Origin: Carnegiea gigantea
Lineage: Eukaryota; Streptophyta; Magnoliopsida; Caryophyllales; Cactaceae
Length of the DNA: 64,000 nt
Direction: 5' to 3'
NCBI GenBank assembly: GCA_029747015.1
Contig: JAKOGI010000001.1
Span: 3,917,501-3,981,500, forward strand
The notes below the pieces were generated by a model. It made no database searches. It was not told the DNA's origin and was given only the letters and a program-made list of their open reading frames with translations. A program made the translations under genes and the position numbers. How positions within the stretch are numbered: position 1 is the stretch's first letter; each line of letters starts with the position of its first letter. Positions 47,656 through 57,734 of the stretch are shown in pieces.

Positions 47656-49429
47656 ATCCATGGCAGTGTTGATGATGTTATCACAAAAGTTATTCTCTAT
47701 GTACATTACGTCCAAATTGTAATACAGTAGTTGGTCTCTCTAATAAGGTAACTCCCAAAAGATGCTTTGCTTTGTCCAATTATGATAATTCTCCTTGAAA
47801 CCAGGGATGATGAAATCTCCATCAATAGTTACTTTAGGAAGACTGCGAACCTCATCGTATAGTTCCTCTCCATTTTTTCTAGATGGAAGACCATCGTTCA
47901 CAACTTTTCCTCTACGAAACGCAGTTCGGTTTCTTCGAAATGCATGATGTCTGGGCAAGAATTGATGGTGACAGTCAAATTAGGATGGTTTGCCCCCATG
48001 TTTCAAATGTGTTACTTTCAACTTCTCCATACAAATAGGGCAACTCAAAGCACCATGAGTGTTCCATCCAGATAACATTCCAAGGGTTGGGAAGTCATTT
48101 ACTATTCACATTAATGCAGCTCTCATAACGAAGTTCTGCCTCGTTGAAATGTCATAAGTCTAAACACCATCCCATAGCATTTTCAATTCATCAATCAAAG
48201 GTTGCAAGTACACATCTATTTTGTTCTTCGAATTTGTAGGCCCGGTATAGTGCAAGTTAAGAACATATATGGTGTTGTCATACACATATTCAGGGGAAGG
48301 TTGTAAGGTGTCATAACGATAGACCAAATTGAATAAGGCCGTGCAGATTGTGCAAATGGGATAAACTCATCCGCACACAAACCAAGTCTCATGTTGCGGG
48401 GCTCCGAAGCAAAATCTGAGTGTTTGCGATCAAAATGTTTCTATGCTTCCCCATCTGAAGGGTGACAAAGAACACCATCCTCACACCTATTGTTATAATG
48501 CCATCTCATATGTTCAACTGTGCTTCTTGAGGTGTAAAGGCGTTGTAACCTAGGTATCAATGGAAAATAGAATATTTTCACGTATGGTTTTGGTTTCCCA
48601 TTATCGCCTGACTTCTTTGGCTTCCATTTTGGTGCATCACAAAAATTATATTTTTTAACTGCTGAATCCTCCTTAAAGTACAACGCACAACCATTGCGGC
48701 AACAGTCAATGGTTTGTACATCTAAACCCAAACTTCGAACCTTCTTTTTCAACTCTGAGTAATTTCTAGGGACACGATTGTCTCCCGGACAACTCTCATG
48801 CATTAATTGCATCACCTCGTTCAAACAATTTTAAGGCATATTATAATTAGATTTGATACTCATCAATCTGACTGCATTTGACAATTCAGTTTGGTTAGTA
48901 CACCCATCCCATAAAAGGTCTCTGCATAGCTTGAAGCATATTATAGAATGGCTGAGCTTCTGCATTCGGTTGCTCATTGCCACTGACTTCATAAGTAATC
49001 ATTACATCATTCACCATTGCTTCAACATTATCCACAAATGGTTCATTATTATCAACGTCTATGGGATTTGAAAACCATGTGCTCATATAAGTTTTGTGCG
49101 TTGCTACTTCCAACATTGTCATAGGAGGTAGGTTCTACTTCCCTATGAGATGTCCAGTACCAATAGCCTTTAACAAAACCGTTTTAGTGCAAGTGTAATC
49201 TCACGTCACCAGGTTCTCTATAAGCTCTATTCTAACATTTGGCACAAGGACATCCAGAATGTCCACTATTTATGAATTCCACTTGACTTCTTGCAAATTG
49301 ATCAAACAATTCAACTCCATCTAAAAATTCTTGTCTATACCATTTTCTACCTGGTAAAAATCTTTTATACATCCACCTCCAATTGGGTGGTCCATCAATA
49401 TTATCTACTGTACAGCACTACAAATGTAT

Positions 49430-50600
49430 ACGTTAATTCCTTATTTATAATAATAATAGACATAATGATTACACTTTTCTTCGTACATAGTTACATCAAT
49501 AATTTATATATGATTGTACTACTTCGTTATGCACTATGTTCAATATGCAATGCACAAAAATAAGATATTATGACAATTATGTCAGGATGTAAACCTGTCC
49601 GAATATCTGAAATTGCAGTCCAAACTTGTGACATTGACACCGACAATAACGACATTCACAGTAATAATAACGTATTTTTTTTCGTTCGCAATATATTTTC
49701 TCTTATGACCCATATCCTTCATATTAATCATCCACACAAATTAAAACTTCAAATATTTACGTTATATATAATAAACGTACTATTATTTACTCTACATACA
49801 TAACAATAAATAATATTTACACATTTACAAAATAATACAACTTCATCATCCAACTTCCAATTCTTATCCAACATACCTTCATTTAATTTATTACATTTTG
49901 GGTATAACATATGAAATAATATACTAATTACAAATATTATCTGCATTTTGAAATTAATATATTATAAGTATTTCTACAATACTGAATAACAAGTACAGAT
50001 ATTATCAAAATAATACGTCATAATATTTCACCCTCCCACATTTTCTATATAGTAACATACTAATTTCTCCAAATATTCACAATTAATTGTGGCCATCGTA
50101 AATTCTACGAGTTAGTCACACCAAACATCCATTTCGAATGCGAAATTCTATAAACGTATAAATTCAAAAATCCAAATAATAAGTTCCAAAAAATAACATT
50201 CAATTAAATTTTTACATCATCCACACAATTACTAATAATACTCAATAATTACTTTCACATTCACATCAACATAACCACATTTAAAATCCAAAATCTACCA
50301 ATTATTTAGTAAAATTTCTATAACTAACACAAATTACCATATAATTGTTAAATTGTAACTCCAATTTCTCAAGTTCGTCAAAATATCTACTACAAACGAA
50401 ATAAATAACATTTACATAGTAAACTTTCATATTTACATCAACACAACCAAATTCAACACCCAAATTCTACAAATAACTCAATAAAATTTCAACAACAAAT
50501 AAAAATTACCATATAATTGTTAAATTCTAGCTCAAATTTGTCAATTTCATCAAAAAGTTTACTACAAACTAAGTAAACACCACTTACTTGAATTTAGAAG
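49430..50600. other. AT-rich 5' part of the CACTA element
   Basis: Very AT-rich sequence with no recognisable frame on the minus strand, upstream of the transposase start. It probably contains leader introns or degenerate promoter sequence of the CACTA element. Confidence 0.5.
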
Positions 50601-50628
50601 AGAAAATTGGTGGTTGAATAGGGGTGGC

Positions 50629-50904
50629 CGGCGACACACAGTGGACGGCGGCGGGCTGGGCGGCGGAGAACTAGCCACTGACGGCAGACGACGCGGCGGC
50701 GCGCTCTCTCTCTCTCTCTCTCTCTCTACGTCGCCCCCTCTTTCTCTCTTTCAGCGAAATGAAAACCCGGCGACACACAATGGACGGCGGCGGGCTGGGC
50801 GGCAGAGAACCAGCAACCGGTGACAGCTCACGACATGGCGGTGCGCTCCTTCTCTCTCTCTACGTCGCCCTCTCTCTCTCTCTTTCAGCGAAATGAGAAC
50901 CCGA
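50629..50904. repeat. Tandem duplication of a GC-rich unit, about 140 bp
   Basis: GGCGACACACA...GGACGGCGGCGGGCTGGG, a CT microsatellite, TACGTCGCC and TTTCAGCGAAATGA appear in this order twice (units start at about 50,629 and 50,769). It is in the CACTA upstream region and is the most GC-rich stretch of that element. Confidence 0.8.
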
Positions 50905-50994
50905 ACTCGGGTGTTTGGGGGTTTAAAATTTTTGTCTGGAGGAATATTCCGTTGAACAAAGAATCTTTTTTAAAAAATTTTCCTAATTTCTGCA

Positions 50995-51200
50995 GAGATC
51001 TAGTCAACATTGACCGATCGTCTGACGGAATTTCCGTCAGGATTCCGACGGAACGGTCGGACTCCGTTGGAAATTTCGGCTGAATAAGTATCCATCGGAA
51101 CCTCCATCGCCTCATTTTACTTTTCCTGTCTTTCCGTCGCTATGTCCACCGGCCTCTCCGACGGTATCTTTTTCGGTCGGCATTTTCTGTTGGAAAATCC
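50995..51200. repeat. CACTA subterminal repeat region, right
   Basis: Copies of TCCGACGG/CCGTCGG and related motifs precede the right terminal repeat, mirroring those at 34,131-34,440. Confidence 0.8.
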
Positions 51201-51216
51201 ATAATTTTTCGTAGTG

Positions 51217-51711
51217 TGTTTTGGTTTTGGAAGGCGAGAACTCCCACTGAGCTATAGTTGCTCACCCCCTTCCAAAATTTTCCCTTTCAGATTCGTAGTA
51301 AGATTAAGGTAGGTGGCAAGATGTGTCTTTTGAAGGCCGATGCTTAGATTTGAAGATGTATCTTTTGTAACTTGCATGCATTGCCTTTATGTATTTGGAA
51401 TGTAATGTAACATTAGTAAGACGTAACATTTTGGTGCATGTAGTAGGTGCTCTGAATCGGCCTCGGTGGCCTTCCACTATGATTTACATATTTTGTTATG
51501 TTGTTTGTGACGAGGATTTTGAGGACCCCATTGTTGTATAAGGTCATAAGGGTTTAAGGTTTAATTCTTCTGGACTTCATAGATAGAGTAGGAAGCTCTT
51601 TGCTTGAAAAAAAAATCGCTATTAAAGAGGAAGTGTCGCATAATTAGCCTTAAGAGTCCTTTCAAAGAACTTGGCGATGTAATGCTCTTACCTTGGGGCA
51701 GGGCTGTTACA
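51217..51711 (+). repeat. 5' LTR, second part
   Basis: Resumes the 5' LTR after the CACTA and aligns with about 59,825-60,286. It ends GGGCTGTTACA five bases before the primer site. It has about 45 bp around 51,550-51,600 that the 3' LTR lacks. Confidence 0.9.
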
Positions 51712-51716
51712 TTTAG

Positions 51717-51730
51717 TGGTATCAGAGCTT
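51717..51730 (+). other. Primer-binding site, initiator tRNA-Met type
   Basis: TGGTATCAGAGCTT follows the 5' LTR after the spacer TTTAG. This is the classic complement of the plant initiator tRNA-Met 3' end. Confidence 0.92.
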
Positions 51731-51869
51731 AGGTTTGCATGGTTTGATGAAAATGTGCATATGCTTGAATCTATGTGACAAGTTGTGAGTGTTGCATGTG
51801 AAAAAAGTGGGTGATAAATTGTTTTGAGTAAGTGAATTCATGTTAAGTGTACTGTGTATAGGTGATAGT

Positions 51870-52799
51870 ATGGAGCCAGCCCAACCAGGTTATTTTAGCT
51901 ATCAATCCTTCAAGTTCCTTGATTTTAAGAAAGCATGGTGGAATGCGACATTCTTTTGGTTGATCCTATGCCGGTATAATGCACAAGACCATCATGAGCT
52001 TCCTTACACTGAGTGGGTTCGAGTATTCTTGAGTCTTCTTTCTATTGGTGTAAAATGGCAGGAGCTTCATCGCCAGCTTTTGGCGAAACTTCCAAGTGAG
52101 GGGGAATGAAGCCCTTATATTTTCTTAGAGTTAGTACAATTCCTTAAGCGTGTAAAACGTAAGATTGGAGACTCAGATTGGGAGAAATTGTGCCTTATGA
52201 ATTGAGGATATCGAGCTGAGAAGTGGGTAGAAGAAGACTTGATAGGAGATAGTTTGCTTTTAGAGCTTAGTGATGATGTGGATTGCCTTACCCTAGAAAA
52301 GAATCACATGAGATCCTTTATTAACCATACCACAGAGAGAGATGGACATGATCTAGGTCGCAAGCTTAGGTGAATGGTTAATGCTTGGCAAAAGGCCATG
52401 ACTATTCCTCGAGACCAATCAGAGTACTTATTAGAGGTTTCGGTCGAGAATAATGATGTTAGAGGACATGTTATGAAGAACTCCACCCTAGATTTTGGTG
52501 CCTCGGACACCAACTTTACTGATGTAGAGTATGATCCAGAGTCTGATCCTATAGATTCGAGCATAGAGTTTCATGCTTTAGACGACATCTCTGATTCTGC
52601 GGCTACAGATTATGAGTTGGAGGGGGAAATTAACAATGATGAGCTTGGAGAGTTCGCTGCTTGGGAGCCCGAGTGGTTGATGAGGATGACCCTGAGGGGG
52701 ACTTTGAGCTTGATTGAGATCCTGATGATGACCCCGAGATGAGTAACTCTAAGAGTCATGCTAACTCAGGGGAGTACCCTAGGGATTATGATGGTTCTA
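51870..52799 (+). pseudogene. Extra reading frame between primer site and gag
   Basis: From ATG 51,870 a frame of roughly 310 codons can be followed across three internal TGA stops (near 52,107, 52,200 and 52,371) and one frame change near 52,680. The start reads MEPAQPGYFSYQSFKFLDFK. The C-terminal half is strongly acidic. It precedes a separate 0.5-kb non-coding stretch and then gag. I do not recognise the family. That all interruptions are TGA would fit decay of CGA codons at methylated CpG. Confidence 0.5.
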
Positions 52800-53309
52800 A
52801 GGAGGTTTAGCTACTTACCCTTCCTTGCTTTTGTGTAGTACCCAATAGTTTCTTTTCATAAGCTTGCATGATCATCTTATTATGTGTATTGTGTATGCTA
52901 ATGGAACTAAATGCACTAACTATTAGAATGTAAAAGGTAGCAAGTACTTGCAAGCACCTACTTGGCTAATTGGTGACCATAAAGTCACAAATTTTGTACC
53001 TAGAGTGTGAAGGAACTACGTGATCCATTACTATGTACACTTGGCTTATGAGCCATAAATATTTTGGAAGGAATGTAAGAAGTGAAATGTGTTTTAGCTT
53101 CTTGTTATGTTGTGCAATTGGTTACTACTACTTGTAAACATCATGCAATACATGCTTATTTGGAACTATTAGGAATGGAACCCTTGTTATTAAGTTGGTG
53201 ATAGGATTAATAATATCCAAAATTGTATAGATTTATCCATAAGTTCTAATAAGAAAGCGAGATATCATACAATTACTAATTACTTGCGGTGACCTCATTC
53301 TCGACAGAT

Positions 53310-56300
53310 GCCTTCGCGGGTCATACTTCTACGAATAACTGCCATGGAAGTATTATGCAACTTTCAAAAACTAAAGCCACCTAAGTTTGAGGGAGGCCCT
53401 GATCCTCTAGTTTATGAGGATTGGATTCGTAAGATCGAAGATTTACTTGAGGTGATGGAATGTCCATCATAATTTAAGGTACGATTAGCTTCCCACCAAT
53501 TTGAGAAGGAAGCAAACTTTTGGTGGACTACTGTCAAACCCCAAGCTGGACAACCTCAACTGACGTGGCAGTAGTTTAAGGACTTATTGGATGAAAAGTA
53601 TTACCCTAATGATGTGAAGTGGGCTAAGGAACAAGTATTACCCTAATGATGTGAAGTTGGCTAAGAAACAAGAGTTCCTTCATCTTAAGCAAGGAAAAAC
53701 CATGTCGATCATGGAGTACGCAGCTAAGTTCAATGAACTTAATCGATTCGCTCCAAATCAAGTGGCAACAGAACAGGCCAGAATGAATAGATTGAGCATA
53801 GGCTTGACCATAGCATCAAGCGTAAGTTTGCAGCTATCACGTTCACTAGCTTTCCAGATATGTCTCAGCAGGCTTTAAAGGTAGAAAGAGTGAACAAAGA
53901 AGCAGATGCTGAGTATAAATCTTGGATGCATGGTAAGGGAAAGATGGGAGTGAAAAACTCCCAAGGTGGACGCTTTAACAAGAAGAACTTTTTCTTTTTA
54001 GAATAATGGCGAAGGAAGTCAAGGCAAACCCTACTGTCACAAGTACAAGAGGCACCACCATGGCACGTGTAACTTCCCCGCTGGGGCGTGCTTTGGGTGT
54101 GGCGAAATGGGGCATATGATCGCCCAATGCTCTAAGATTTATCAAGCAGCTCAGTGAGCACAAGGAGGAGCAGGAGCTCGTCCACCAATATCGACAGCTT
54201 CGACCCAAGCTAGGGGTCCACGATCTAACTACGTAGGACGGGACAAGAAGCCTCAGAATCAAGCCGGGTTTTTTCCATGACCGCGGAGGAGGAAGACCCT
54301 AAGGCTGTGATTTCAGGTACACTCTTATTAGATAATGTTTATATTCATGCCTTGTTTGACCCGAGAGCCACACACTCTATTGTGACCCCCAAGGTGGTGT
54401 CCTAGTTGTCGTGCGTACCTGTAGAAATGGACTATAAGCTATGTGTTTCTATTCCAGTCAGACTAGCTGTCACCTCTGATGTTATGCTTAATGATTATCC
54501 GATCATAATTAACGAAAGAAAGTTTCCGGCTAATCTAGTTCGTTTAGAAGTAAAGGACCTCGACGTCATACTAGAGATGGACTGGTTAGCTAGGCATCGG
54601 GTCTCAGTCGATTGCCATAAAAAGGAAGTTTTTATCAAGTCGCTAGATGGTGAAGAATTAGTTTATCATGGCAACGGAATACGAAAGCCAACTCCAATCA
54701 TTTCTGCGATGCAAGTACACAAATTTCTAAGAAAAGGATGCCAAGGTCACCTGTGCGCAGTCCAACAAACTAACCTTGAGGAGCCCAAACTCGATGCAAT
54801 CCCTGTTGCTCGTGAGTTTCCAGAAGTGTTTGCCGAAGTCCCAGGACTACCACTTGATCGTGAGATAGATTTTATAATCATCTCGTACCTGGGATTACAC
54901 CGATCTCCAAAGCACCATATCGAATGGCACCAGTTGAGTTGGCTAAGTTCAAGGTACAACTCCAAGAGATGTTTGACAAGGGGCAAATACGCCCAAGTGT
55001 CTCACCATGGGGGGCACCGGTTCTATTTGTGAAGAAAAAGGATGGTAGTCTCCGACTATGCATCGAGTACCGGGAGCTTAACAAGGTGACAATCAAGAAC
55101 AAGTACCCTCTCCCAAGAATAGATAATTTGTTCGACCAACTTGCAGGTTCTGCTGTTTTCTCTAAGACCGACTTGAAGACGGGTTACCACCAGTTGAAAA
55201 TCAAGACGGAAGATGTTCTCAAGATAGCATTTAGGACTCGATATGGCCATTATAAATTCCTTGTATTGCCTTTTGGTCTCACTAATGCCCTCGCAGTATT
55301 TATGAATCTCATGAATCGAGTTTTTAGGCCGTATCTAGACAAGTTTGTTGTAGTTTTCATTGACGACATCTTGATCTATTCAAAGATTGAAAAGGAGCAT
55401 GACAAGCACCTCAAAATTGTCTTGGAGACCCTTAAAGAGCATCAATTGTATGCTAAACTCAAAAAGTGTGAATTTTGGCTCGACAAGGTCAATTTCCTTG
55501 GTCATGTAATTTCAAAGGAGGGTATTTCGATTGACCCGATGAAAATAGAGGCTATAGTGAACTTGCCAAGACCGACCAACATGACTGAGGTGCGAAGCTT
55601 CTTATGAATGGCCGGCTACTACAAAAGGTTCATTGAAAGTTTCTCCAAAATTACTTTGCCAATCACAAGACTTATCCGAAAAAGCACGAAATTTGAATGG
55701 TCGGACGAATGTGAAAGGAGTTTCCAGGAATTGAAAACAAGACTAGTCACTGCACCTGTCCTATCAATGCCCAATGGCGGTGAAGGGTTTGTCATCTATA
55801 GTGATGCATCTAAGAAAGGACTCGGATGTGTGCTCATGCAAAATGGAAGAGTCATCACCTATGCATCATGACAACTTAAGCCGAACGAAGAGAACTATCC
55901 AACACATGATTTAGAGTTAGCCGCCGTGGTATTTGCACTAAAAATATGGAGGCACTATCTTTATGGCGCCAAATGTGATATCTACACAGACCATAAGAGC
56001 CTTAAATACTTGTTTACTCAAAAGGAGTTGAATGTGAGGCAAAGACAGTAGTTAGAGCTGATAAAGGACTATGACTTAGAAATGCACTACCACCCTGAGA
56101 AGGCAAATGTGGTAGCAGATGCCCTTAGTCGAAAGCCGATTGGCTCTATGGCATGCCTTCTTACCTCGAATAAGTGGTTGTTGAAGGAGTTATAGGACTT
56201 GCAAATTGAAGTGGTGTTGCCTTCAACGGCAAGCATCATAGCTACCCTAGAAATTACCTCTCCACTTGTTGAGAAAATAAAAGGCACCTAGTTTCAGGAT

Positions 56301-57696
56301 CCGAAATTGGTAAAAATTATGAAAAGTGTATCGAAGGAGGAGATAAAAGATTTTGAGCTAGTTAATGCTGTGCTTAGGTTCAGAGGGAGATTATGCGCAC
56401 CTAATGCGGAAGAAATCAGGAAGGATCTGCTTCGTGAAGCACACTACTCAGTATATGCTAGTTATCCTGGCGGTACTAAGATGTACTATGACCTTAAGGA
56501 AAATTATTGGTGGAGTGGAATGAAAAGAGACGTGGCTAAGGTTGTGTCCCAATGCCTCACATGCCAACGTGTAAAGGCTGGGCACTAAAAACCAGGAGGA
56601 CTTCTCCAACCTTTATCGATTCTGGAATGGAAGTGGGAGCACATAAGCATGGACTTTGTCACAGGTCCACCGAGAACAGTGAAGCAACATGATTCGGTGT
56701 GGGTAATCGTTGACAGATTGACTAAATCCGCTCATTTTCTATCAGTCAAGATCACCTACACCTCGGAGAAGTTAGCAGAACTATACATTCAAGAAATTGT
56801 ACGACTTCATGGTACACCACTAAGTATCATCTCGGATCGTGATTCCAAGTTCATACCGAAGTTTTGGAGAGGCTTTTAGGAGGCGTTGGGAACAAAATTC
56901 AACGTCAGCACTTCTTTTCATCCTCAAACTGACGGACAGACCGAGAGAACCATCCAAACAATGGAGGATATGGTGTGAGCATGTGCTTTGGACGTCAAGG
57001 GAAGTTGGGATCGCTCCTTACCGCTCATTGAATTTGCATACAATAATAGCTACCACGCGAGCATTATGATGGCACCATACGATGCACTCTACGGACGACG
57101 TTGTAGATAAGCTTTTTGCTAGCACGAAGTTGGGGAAAGAAGAATCTCAAAGGTTAAGTTGATTGATGAAGTGGTCAACAAGGTCAAGATTATCAGAGAA
57201 AGACTTCGAGCAGCCCATAGTAGACAAAAGAGCTATGCAGACTTAAAGAAAAGACCCCTAGAATTCGAAGAAGGAGACCATGTCTTCATTAAGGTATCCC
57301 CGCTTTAAGGGAGTGTTCAATTCGGCCAAAGAGGGAAACTTGATCCTAGATACATAAGACCATTTCAGATGATCGAGAGAATAGATCCTGTAGCATATAG
57401 AATAACACTCCCTCATTCTTTGGGAGGGATACATGAGGTGTTTCATGTGTCAAATCTGAGGAAGTACATCCCGAATTCTGATCACATCATTGAGTACGAA
57501 CCGATAAAGATTAGAAGTGACCTTAGCTTTCCTGAAGAACCGATTCGGATACTCGAACGACAAGAGCGTCGACTAATGACAAAGACAATTCCTTATGTCA
57601 AAGTCATATGGAAGCATCACAAAGTCACAGAGGTGACGTGGGAGCCAAAGCATGAGATGCGAGAGAAGCATCCTAACGTTTTTGAAGCAGGTATGT
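53310..57696 (+). pseudogene. Gag-pol of the chromovirus-like element, many breaks
   Basis: Gag starts at about 53,310. It has a zinc knuckle CFGCGEMGHMIAQC near 54,090. The protease motif near 54,350 reads LFDPRATHSIV, where D-S/T-G-A is expected. Reverse transcriptase (54,924-55,607) has [10 protein letters not shown] and the catalytic FIDDILIYS. RNase H (about 55,780-56,130) has VIYSDASKKGLGCV and YTDHKSLKY. Integrase (about 56,450-57,110) has VDRLTKSAHFL, ISDRDSKF and [13 protein letters not shown]. The C-terminal stretch (VIWKHHKVTEVTWEPK, near 57,605) is chromodomain-like. Damage includes stops in gag (near 53,468 and 53,573), a 37-bp tandem duplication that shifts the frame (53,597-53,670), a frameshift near 54,880, and at least eight stops from RNase H onward. 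It cannot yield a polyprotein. Confidence 0.92.
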
Positions 57697-57718
57697 AAGT
57701 TTCGATGACAAAACTTCT

Positions 57719-57734
57719 TTTAAGGAGGGGAGAA
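57719..57734 (+). other. Polypurine tract
   Basis: TTAAGGAGGGGAGAA abuts the 3' LTR start TGTGATG, as expected for plus-strand priming. Confidence 0.85.

Larger units (their letters stand above)
44968..49420 (-). pseudogene. CACTA TNP2-like transposase, broken
   Basis: In minus-strand order, a transposase-associated domain lies at about 49,270-49,420 (WRWMYKRFLPGRKWYRQEFL, then HSGCPCAKC). The TNP2 core follows at about 47,760-48,824 (DCCRNGCALYFKED; FPLIPRLQRLYTSRSTVEHM; DGVLCHPSDGEA; LCADEFIPFAQ). A DUF4218-like region is at about 46,400-46,940 (KSHGCHVFLLMLMPIAFRAL) and a DUF4216-like region at about 45,240-45,460, ending in a very acidic tail. Stops and frame changes are frequent, and a LINE (46,939-47,655) interrupts the core. 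Normally this enzyme binds the CACTA ends and excises the element. This copy cannot be functional. Confidence 0.9.
34111..51216 (-). mobile_element. CACTA (En/Spm-type) transposon inserted in the LTR
   Basis: The right end, read inward, is CACTACGAAAAATTA. The left end is a decayed version (GCTACTAAAAAATTA). The intact 3' LTR at about 59,817-59,835 reads straight across the insertion point, which fixes the borders. The flanks TAT (34,108-34,110) and TGT (51,217-51,219) are a one-mismatch version of the 3-bp duplication expected for CACTA. Subterminal CCGACGGAA-type repeats lie near both ends. On the minus strand it carries a TNP2-like transposase followed by an ORF1 with a Transposase_24-like region. 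Its own sequence is about 8.3 kb. The rest is the LTR element at 35,433-43,510 and the LINE at 46,939-47,655. Confidence 0.9.
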
